A stretch of 64,000 nucleotides of DNA. Source: Streptomyces dysideae. Lineage in GTDB: Bacteria; Actinomycetota; Actinomycetes; Streptomycetales; Streptomycetaceae. Shown here piece after piece: positions 57,805 through 64,000 of this stretch. Below the pieces are notes generated by a model. That model did no database searches and was not told where the DNA came from. It was given only the letters and a program-made list of their open reading frames with translations. Location: the NCBI RefSeq assembly GCF_001514305.1, contig NZ_KQ949087.1:124625-188624 (forward strand), read 5' to 3'. The position numbers were made by a program, and so were the translations under genes. Each line of letters starts with the position of its first letter. Positions within the stretch are counted from its first letter, which is position 1.

Positions 57805-59657
57805 CCCGACTCCGCCTCGGCAAGCATCGCCTTGCTCCCCCGGTCGCCAGCCTCGACGCCGCCGAACTGCTCGATGTCGCCGGCCCCGAGGCCATCGAGG
57901 TGCACGCCCGCGCCCTCGCGGTCGGCGCGCACCTGGCCACCACGCTGGTGGTCACCGGCTACCCGGCCGAGGTCACCCCCGGCTGGCTCGCCCCGCTGCT
58001 GAACTTTCCCGGCCACCTCGACATCGCCCTGCACATCGAGCCTGTACCTAACCCGATTGCGGCCGCCGGGCTGAAGAAGCAGCGGGCGCGCCTGGAGTCC
58101 GGCCGCCGCACCGGCTTCGACAAGGGGCACCTGGACGATCCGGAGGTCGAGGCCGCAGCAGCGGACGCCGCCGAGCTCGCGTACCGCATCGCCCGCGGCG
58201 AGGGAAAGCTCTTCCACGTCGCCCTCTACCTGACGGTGCACGCCGCGGACGAGGAGAGTCTGGCCGAGCAGGCCGCCGCCGTACGGGCGATCGCCGAGTC
58301 GCTGCTCATGACCATCGCCCCGACCACCTACCGGGCCCTCCCGGGCTGGCTGGCCACCCTGCCCCTCGGCATCGACACGCTGAAGATCCGCCGCACCTTC
58401 GACACCGCCGCGCTCGCCGCCTGTTTCCCCTTCACCAGCCCCGACCTGCCCACCGCCACCGGCGAGGACGGCACTGCGTCAGGAGTGCTGTACGGGCTGA
58501 ACGCGGTCTCCGGCGCCCCGGTGCTGTGGGACCGCTTCGCGCAGGACAACTACAACTCCATCACCCTGGCCCGTTCCGGCGCCGGCAAGTCGTACCTGAC
58601 CAAACTGGAGCTGCTGCGGCTGCTGTTCACCCGCGTCACGGCCTCGGTGATCGACCCGGAGAACGAGTACGTCCGCCTCGCCGAAACCGTCGGCGGCCAC
58701 GTCATCGCACTCGGCGCGGACGGCGTACGCCTCAACCCCTTCGACCTCCCCGCAGCAACGGACAGCGGAGAGGACGTCCTGACGCGGCGCGTGCTATTCC
58801 TGCACACCTTCCTCGCCGTCCTGTTGGGCACTGACGTGACCGCGGCCGAGAAGGCGGTGCTCGACCGGGCGTTCCTCTCCGCGTACGAGCGTGCCGGAAT
58901 CACCGGCGACACACGCACATGGAGCCGCACTCCGCCCACGCTCACCGACCTGGCTGCCGTCCTGACCGAGGACGGCAGCGAGACGGCGGCTGAACTCGCC
59001 GACCGGCTCGTCCCCTATACCAGCGGCTCCCACGCCCGGCTGTTCAACGGCCCCAGCACCGCGGCCACCGCCGGGCATCTGGTGGTCTTCGCGCTCCGCC
59101 GGCTCCCGGAGGAGGTCAAGGCTCCGGCGATGCTGCTGGCTTTGGACGCGATCTGGCGGCAGGTCACCTCCCGCCCGGCCTCTGGACGCCATCTGGTGGT
59201 GGTCGACGAGGCGTGGCTGCTGATGCGCGACGGGGCCGGCGCCCGGTTCCTGTTCCGAATGGCCAAGGCAGCCCGCAAGTACTGGACCGGCCTGGCCGTG
59301 GTCACCCAGGACGCCGACGATGTCCTGGCCTCCCCGCTCGGCCGGGCCATCGTGTCGAATGCGGCCACCCAGGTCCTGCTGCGCCAGGCCCCGCAGGCCA
59401 TCGACACGATCAGCGAGAACTTCCACCTCTGCCACGGCGAGCGGGAATTCCTACTCTCCGCGACCCGCGGCGAGGCCCTGCTGCTGACCGGCGACCGCCG
59501 CCACAAGGTCGCCTTGATCAGTATCGCGGCTCCCGGCGAACACGAAGTGATCACCACGGACCCGGGCGAACTCGCTGCCCAGCACGCAGACGACGGCTTC
59601 GAGTCTGATGGCTCCTACGTCGATGGGGCCGTCGGAGACGAGGAGTGGGAGCTGTGA
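57801..59657 (+). CDS. VirB4-like type IV secretion ATPase
   Basis: A 618-residue ATPase. N-terminal domain (about 1-230) with the TrsE/VirB4 arrangement; Walker A SGAGKS at residues 259-264; Walker B VVVDEAWLLM with Asp469; then KYWTGLAVVTQDADDVL and an arginine-finger-like region QVLLRQAPQA. It energises assembly of the transfer apparatus on the cytosolic face. Overlaps both neighbours by 4 nt. Confidence 0.87.
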   Translation: MTRLRLGKHRLAPPVASLDAAELLDVAGPEAIEVHARALAVGAHLATTLVVTGYPAEVTPGWLAPLLNFPGHLDIALHIEPVPNPIAAAGLKKQRARLESGRRTGFDKGHLDDPEVEAAAADAAELAYRIARGEGKLFHVALYLTVHAADEESLAEQAAAVRAIAESLLMTIAPTTYRALPGWLATLPLGIDTLKIRRTFDTAALAACFPFTSPDLPTATGEDGTASGVLYGLNAVSGAPVLWDRFAQDNYNSITLARSGAGKSYLTKLELLRLLFTRVTASVIDPENEYVRLAETVGGHVIALGADGVRLNPFDLPAATDSGEDVLTRRVLFLHTFLAVLLGTDVTAAEKAVLDRAFLSAYERAGITGDTRTWSRTPPTLTDLAAVLTEDGSETAAELADRLVPYTSGSHARLFNGPSTAATAGHLVVFALRRLPEEVKAPAMLLALDAIWRQVTSRPASGRHLVVVDEAWLLMRDGAGARFLFRMAKAARKYWTGLAVVTQDADDVLASPLGRAIVSNAATQVLLRQAPQAIDTISENFHLCHGEREFLLSATRGEALLLTGDRRHKVALISIAAPGEHEVITTDPGELAAQHADDGFESDGSYVDGAVGDEEWEL

Positions 59658-62059
59658 CAGGGCATGGCCGGCTCACTGCTGTCCAGCCGCATGGATGGCT
59701 GGTGGACTTCGTCAGCCACCCAGAGTCCTTCGGCATGACGGCGCTCACCACGGCCGTGGACTGGTGCGCCGCGTCCGCGCCCATCTTGATCCCCACGGCC
59801 CTCGCATCCACAGCTTGTGGATACGTCGCCCGACGTCGGCTGCTGCGCTTGCGGCAGCAGCGCCTCGCCGACGGCGCCCACTGGGTGGAGCTCCTGGTTC
59901 CACCCCAGGCCGCCCCCAAGGGCGGGGAGGTCCTGTGGGCCCAGCTGTCCGGACTCCTGCGCCCATGGTGGCGCCGGATCATCACCGGCCAGCCCCATCT
60001 CTCCTTCGAATACACCTGGTCTCACACCGGCCTGGGCATCCGCATCTGGGTCCCCGGCACGGTACCGCTCGGCCTCGTACGCCGTGCCGTGGAAGCCTCC
60101 TGGCCCGGCGCCCATACCCGCGTCACGCAGCCCGGCCCTCTGCTCCCGATGGAACATGAGGTGACCGCCGGTCGGCTCCGACTGGCCCGCCCCGACGTCC
60201 TGCCCCTGCGCACCGATCACACCGCCGACCCACTGCGCGCGCTCCTGCAGGCCGCGACTGGCATGTCCGAGGACGAGTCCGCCTGCGTGCAGATCCTGGC
60301 CCGCCCCGCCACCGGCGGTGCGCTGCGCCGGGCCCGCCGCCAGGCACGCCGCCTGAAGGCGGGTCAGACACCCGCCCGGCTGCCCGCCCTGGCCGCGCTC
60401 CTCCTCCACCGCGCCCAACCCTCCACCACCGGCAAGCAGGATCCCGAACACTCCGCCGCCGTACGGCAGTCGGCCACCAAGCTCTCCGGATCCCAGTGGC
60501 AGTGCGCCCTCACCTACGCCGCCGCCTGCAGCCCCGAGGCGGAGCGCGCCCAGGACGTGGCGCGCGGCCGGGCCCATGCGCTCGCCTCCGCCTTCGGCCT
60601 GTACGCCGACCGCAACTACCTCGCCCGCACCCGTCTGCGCCGCCCCGAACCGCACCTGAGCGCCCGGCAGTTCCCGCCCGCGCGCCCTGCCCTGCTCTCG
60701 GTGCCGGAACTCGCCGCCCTCGCGCACCTCCCCGCCGATGCGGACGCACCAGGTGTCCAACGGGCCGGCGCCCGCTCGGTCCTGCCACCCCCGCAGGTCC
60801 CCGAACCGGCACCCGGCAACGGTGTCAAGCCCCTTGGCCGCTCGGACACCGGCGCCCGCCGCGGCGTCGGTCTCGCGGTCGCCGACGCCCGTCACCACCT
60901 CCATGTCATGGGCGCGACCGGCTCCGGCAAGTCCACTCTGATCGCGAACCTCGCCCTGGACGACGTACGCCACCACCGCGGCGTCATCGTCATCGACCCC
61001 AAAGGCGACCTGGTCACCGACCTCCTGGACCGCCTCCCGGACACCTGCGCCGACCGACTCGTCCTCATCGACCCCGACGACCCACACACCCCGCCCTGCC
61101 TCAACGTGCTCGACGGCGCGGACATCGACGTCGTCGTCGACAACATCACCGGCATCTTCCGCCGCATCTTCACCGCCTTCTGGGGCCCTCGCACGGACGA
61201 CGTGATGCGTGCCGCTTGCCTGACCCTCCTCAAACACCGCGGCCGCACCCGCCAACTGGTCACCCTCGCCGACGTCCCCCGCCTCCTCGGCGAATCCGCC
61301 TTCCGGCTGCGCATCATCCCCGCCCTCAAGGACCCGGTGCTGCGCGGCTTCTGGGCCTGGTACGAGTCGATGTCCGAGCCCTCCCGAGCGGCCGTGGTCG
61401 GCCCGGTGATGAACAAGCTGCGCGCCTTCCTGCTGCGCGACTTCGCCCGCCGCGCCATCGCCGCCGGGCCCTCCACCTTCGACCTCGGCCAGGTCCTCGA
61501 CGGCGGCATCCTCCTCGCCCGCCTCCCCAAGGGAGCCCTCGGCGAGGAGACCGCCCGGCTGCTGGGCTCGTTCATCGTCGCCGGCACCTGGCAGGCGGCC
61601 GCAGCCCGCGCCCGCATGCCCGAACACTCCCGGATCGACGCCACGCTGAGCATCGACGAGGCGCACAACTTCTTGACCCTGCCGTATCCGTTGGAGGACA
61701 TGCTCGCCGAGGCACGCGGCTATCGCCTGTCCATGCTGCTAGCCCACCAGCACCTCGCGCAGCTCCCGCGCGACCTGCGCGAGGGCATCTCTGCCAACGC
61801 CCGCAACAAGGTCTTCTTCAACGCCTCCCCCGAGGACGCGAACGCGCTGGAGCGGCACACGCTCCCGACTCTGGCCGCGCACGACCTCGCTCACCTCGGC
61901 CCGTATCAGGCCGCCGCCCACCTACTGGCCGGCGGCGCTGAATCCGCCGCCTTCACCCTCACCACCCGCCCCTTGCCGCCCCCGGTACCCGGCCGGGCCA
62001 AGGACCTGCGCGCCGCAGCCGGCGGCCGCACCGGACCACGCCCGGCCACCCGCCCCTGA
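59654..62059 (+). CDS. type IV coupling-type ATPase (VirD4/HerA-like)
   Basis: An 801-residue protein. One membrane helix (about 35-60), a middle domain rich in Arg/Ala (about 70-380), and a C-terminal P-loop motor: Walker A GATGSGKST at 420-428, VIVIDPKGDLVTDLL and Walker B SIDEAHNF with Asp668, then LLAHQHLAQLP and ARNKVFFNASPEDANAL. It should recruit the DNA-protein complex and pump DNA through the channel. The GTG at 59654 overlaps the VirB4 stop (GTGA); a GTG at 59645 adds three residues. Confidence 0.85.
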   Translation: MTGHGRLTAVQPHGWLVDFVSHPESFGMTALTTAVDWCAASAPILIPTALASTACGYVARRRLLRLRQQRLADGAHWVELLVPPQAAPKGGEVLWAQLSGLLRPWWRRIITGQPHLSFEYTWSHTGLGIRIWVPGTVPLGLVRRAVEASWPGAHTRVTQPGPLLPMEHEVTAGRLRLARPDVLPLRTDHTADPLRALLQAATGMSEDESACVQILARPATGGALRRARRQARRLKAGQTPARLPALAALLLHRAQPSTTGKQDPEHSAAVRQSATKLSGSQWQCALTYAAACSPEAERAQDVARGRAHALASAFGLYADRNYLARTRLRRPEPHLSARQFPPARPALLSVPELAALAHLPADADAPGVQRAGARSVLPPPQVPEPAPGNGVKPLGRSDTGARRGVGLAVADARHHLHVMGATGSGKSTLIANLALDDVRHHRGVIVIDPKGDLVTDLLDRLPDTCADRLVLIDPDDPHTPPCLNVLDGADIDVVVDNITGIFRRIFTAFWGPRTDDVMRAACLTLLKHRGRTRQLVTLADVPRLLGESAFRLRIIPALKDPVLRGFWAWYESMSEPSRAAVVGPVMNKLRAFLLRDFARRAIAAGPSTFDLGQVLDGGILLARLPKGALGEETARLLGSFIVAGTWQAAAARARMPEHSRIDATLSIDEAHNFLTLPYPLEDMLAEARGYRLSMLLAHQHLAQLPRDLREGISANARNKVFFNASPEDANALERHTLPTLAAHDLAHLGPYQAAAHLLAGGAESAAFTLTTRPLPPPVPGRAKDLRAAAGGRTGPRPATRP

Positions 62060-62108
62060 AGCACACCCTCCCCCCTTCTTCTCCTCGTACTCCTGGTGGT
62101 GACCTGTC

Positions 62109-63098
62109 ATGCCCACACTCCCCCGCCCCGCCATCGGCCCCGGCTCCCGCTACACCGCCCGCGCCTCCACCACCCGCCCACGCCCGGCCCGGCACACCGA
62201 CGTCGCCGCACTCTCCCGCATCCTCACAGCCCGCGACCTATGGCTGACGCGGATGCTCCACGAACACCGCGTCCTGACCACCCACCAGATCGCCAGCCTC
62301 GCCTACACCTCACTCCGCTCCGCACAGCGCCGCCTGCGCACCCTGCACCAACACGCCGTCCTCGACTCCTTCCGCCCCCTGACCCAGACCGGATCCGCCC
62401 CCGAGCACTACACCCTCGGCCCCGCCGGCGCTGCAGTCCTCGCCGCCCACGCCGGATGCGACCTCGCGGCCCTCGGCTGGCGCCCCAGCCACACTGGCCG
62501 AATCGCCTACTCGCCGTCCCTGGGCCACGACCTCGGCGTCAATGAACTCCTCGCCCACCTCGCCGCCCACGGCCGCACCACCCCAGAAAACGGCCTGCCG
62601 CTCTGGCTGTCCGAGCGCTCCTGCGCCCGCCGCTGGGGCGACATCGTCCGCCCCGACGCCTACGCCCACTACCGGGAAGGCGACCGCCTGCTGCCGTTCT
62701 TCCTCGAATACGACACCGGCAGCCAACCCCTGTCCCGCGTCGAGGCCAAACTCACCGGCTACGCCGTCTTCGCCACGACAGCCAGCGCCCGGCCGGCCCT
62801 GCTCATCCACACCCGCACCGCCTCCCGCGACCAGGCCCTCCGCCGCCGCCTCGCCGCCCCCGCACGGGAACTGGGCCTGAGCATCGCGACCTCGTCCACG
62901 GACTTCACCACCGCCGAGCCCTGGGGCCCCTGGTGGAGCCCCCTCGGCCCCGGGGACACCCGTCGCACCACCCTCGTCGGCCTCACCTCCCGGTGGCCCC
63001 GGCTCGGCCCGGCTTCCGAATTGGAGCCCACCGACGCCGACACCGCCCTCACTCTCCCCGTGCCCCCGCTGCCACCCGCGCCCGAGGCGGGAGCGTGA
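62109..63098 (+). CDS. replication-relaxation family protein
   Basis: A 329-residue protein of the replication-relaxation family (PF13814): an N-terminal winged helix (LTARDLWLTRMLHEHRVLTT, then HQIASLAYTSLRSAQRRLRT) followed by a nuclease-like beta domain (GDIVRPDAYAHY, FFLEYDTGSQPLSRVEAKL). Such proteins are common on actinobacterial plasmids and ICEs and are thought to act in DNA processing for replication or transfer. ATG at 62109. It may do part of the work of the relaxase I do not see. Confidence 0.8.
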   Translation: MPTLPRPAIGPGSRYTARASTTRPRPARHTDVAALSRILTARDLWLTRMLHEHRVLTTHQIASLAYTSLRSAQRRLRTLHQHAVLDSFRPLTQTGSAPEHYTLGPAGAAVLAAHAGCDLAALGWRPSHTGRIAYSPSLGHDLGVNELLAHLAAHGRTTPENGLPLWLSERSCARRWGDIVRPDAYAHYREGDRLLPFFLEYDTGSQPLSRVEAKLTGYAVFATTASARPALLIHTRTASRDQALRRRLAAPARELGLSIATSSTDFTTAEPWGPWWSPLGPGDTRRTTLVGLTSRWPRLGPASELEPTDADTALTLPVPPLPPAPEAGA

Positions 63099-64000
63099 GC
63101 TCCCTGTTCGCCAAGACCGCCGGAGGCATCGGCTGCGCGGTTCTCGCCCTGCCACTGCTGGCCGCCCTGACCATCGTCGCGCTGCTGGGCGGGCTGTCCT
63201 CGGGCGGCAGCATGGCGGCCTCGCCGAGCAAGCATGCGGTGGCGGACATCCCCGCCTACTTGCTCGCCCTCTACCAGCGCGCCGCTCCCGAGTGCCCGGG
63301 CCTGTCCTGGACGGTCCTCGCCGCGATCGGCAAGGTCGAGACCGACCACGGGCGCCACCCCACGATGGTGTCCTCAGCAGGTGCGGTGGGCCCGATGCAG
63401 TTTTTGCCGTCCACCTTCAAGGCGTACGCCTATCCGGTGCCGCCCGGCGGGAAGAAGCCGCCCACGCCGTGGGACCCGGTCGACGCGGTCTACGCCGCAG
63501 CCCGGCTGCTGTGCGCCAACGGCGCGAAGAACGGCAAGAACCTCAGGCGCGCCATCTGGCACTACAACCACGACGACGCCTACGTGAACCAGGTCCTCAA
63601 GATCGGCGACAGGTACGCGGCCGCCGCTCCTGCCCCAACCGAGGCTGCGGCCAAGGCGGTTGCCTTCGCCCGCGCCCAGCTCGGCACGCCTTATGTGTGG
63701 GGCGGCGACGGCCCCTCCGAGGGCGGCTTCGACTGCTCCGGCCTCACTCAGGCCGCCTACCGTGCCGCCGGCATCAGCATCCCCCGCGTCGCCCAGGCTC
63801 AGTACGACGCGGGCCCCCGCCTCCCGAAGGGAGCGCCGCTGGCCCCCGGCGACCTGCTGTTCTTCGGCAGCAGCCCCAGCAACATCACGCACGTCTCGCT
63901 CTATACGGGAGGCGGACACGCCATCGACGCCCCGCGGTCCGGTGCCGTCGTACGCCAGGGCCCGGCGAACACCAACTCCCCGTCCTTCCAAGGCGCGACA
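63095..64000 (+). CDS. peptidoglycan hydrolase: lytic transglycosylase plus NlpC/P60 (3' end outside window)
   Basis: At least 302 residues, open at the window edge. An N-terminal membrane helix (about 10-35) is followed by a transglycosylase domain with catalytic Glu82 (IGKVETDHG, VGPMQFLPSTF) and an NlpC/P60 endopeptidase domain with Cys214 (GGFDCSGL) and His266 (ITHVSLYTGG). This is the VirB1/CwlT type of wall-opening enzyme used by Gram-positive type IV systems. GTG start overlapping the previous stop by 4 nt. Only a short C-terminal part should be missing. Confidence 0.85.
   Translation, partial: MSSLFAKTAGGIGCAVLALPLLAALTIVALLGGLSSGGSMAASPSKHAVADIPAYLLALYQRAAPECPGLSWTVLAAIGKVETDHGRHPTMVSSAGAVGPMQFLPSTFKAYAYPVPPGGKKPPTPWDPVDAVYAAARLLCANGAKNGKNLRRAIWHYNHDDAYVNQVLKIGDRYAAAAPAPTEAAAKAVAFARAQLGTPYVWGGDGPSEGGFDCSGLTQAAYRAAGISIPRVAQAQYDAGPRLPKGAPLAPGDLLFFGSSPSNITHVSLYTGGGHAIDAPRSGAVVRQGPANTNSPSFQGAT

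Larger units (their letters stand above)
49076..64000. mobile_element. integrative and conjugative element with type IV secretion genes (left part)
   Basis: From the msrB junction onward the genes are those of a mobile element: large serine recombinase, directionality-factor-like gene, DNA methyltransferase and related protein, HTH protein, then a coupled plus-strand run of pilin-like, VirB6/TrbL, PrgI-like, VirB4, VirD4-type, replication-relaxation and peptidoglycan-hydrolase genes. No relaxase, replication initiator or right end is visible, so at least several more kilobases follow. The integrase region has visibly lower GC and more mixed codon use than the flanking chromosome, in line with recent transfer. 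Confidence 0.8.

Noticed and set aside
59615..61666. A 683-codon minus-strand open frame
   Set aside because: Gly-rich shadow of the coupling ATPase gene.

Overview
The window is high-GC actinobacterial DNA. Genes are dense and often joined by 4-nt ATGA/GTGA overlaps, GTG and TTG starts are common, and several families are typical of Streptomyces (DUF6230/DUF6114 pair, Cvn conservon, Rv1733c-like protein, DUF574 methyltransferase). It is therefore almost certainly from Streptomyces or a very close relative. I saw no rRNA, tRNA or CRISPR array.

Bases 1-21750 are mostly chromosomal housekeeping and adaptive genes: a secreted copper polysaccharide monooxygenase, a secreted unknown, the DUF6230/DUF6114 membrane pair, a SAM methyltransferase, an orphan sugar-binding lipoprotein, a complete conservon (nitrate-sensor-type kinase, roadblock protein, DUF742, GTPase), a GH43/AbfB secreted enzyme, an osmoprotectant ABC transporter with a dead GTPase gene lying inside it, a dead response regulator, a flavin-based electron-transfer operon (ferric-reductase-like protein, FMN-binding protein, ApbE) with a divergent two-component system, and a sugar-nucleotide epimerase.

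Bases 21757-29088 hold a second two-component system and, divergent from it, a glycosyltransferase / DUF2064 / methyltransferase operon that carries a diverged 206-nt tandem duplication. It is opposed by a molybdopterin oxidoreductase with a membrane cytochrome-like domain, followed by a polytopic membrane protein.

Bases 29110-41083 are the most interesting chromosomal part. A ten-gene, translationally coupled minus-strand operon encodes an ATP-grasp ligase, a DUF364 (heavy-metal-chelation) protein, a cysteine-synthase-like PLP enzyme, a dipeptide epimerase, an MFS exporter, a methyltransferase and a complete peptide/nickel/opine-type ABC importer. Its upstream region, shared with a divergent GNAT gene, holds two sites closely resembling the Streptomyces Zur box. 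I read this as a candidate zinc- (or other metal-) responsive metallophore biosynthesis, export and re-import system of unknown product.

Bases 41055-49075 carry a SpoIIE-type phosphatase sensor, an alpha/beta hydrolase lipoprotein with a TTA codon, small conserved proteins, and a cluster of broken genes (a 5'-truncated beta-propeller, a DoxX/SIS deletion chimera, the 3' part of msrB).

Bases 49076-64000 are the left part of an integrative and conjugative element inserted into msrB. In order it has a large serine recombinase, a convergent directionality-factor-like gene, two methyltransferase-type genes, an HTH protein, a repeat-rich non-coding stretch that may include oriT, and a type IV secretion operon (VirB2-like pilin, VirB6/TrbL with an odd repeated tail, PrgI-like, VirB4 ATPase, VirD4-type coupling ATPase, replication-relaxation protein, transglycosylase/NlpC-P60 peptidoglycan hydrolase). 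The window ends inside the last gene, so the right end of the element is not visible.
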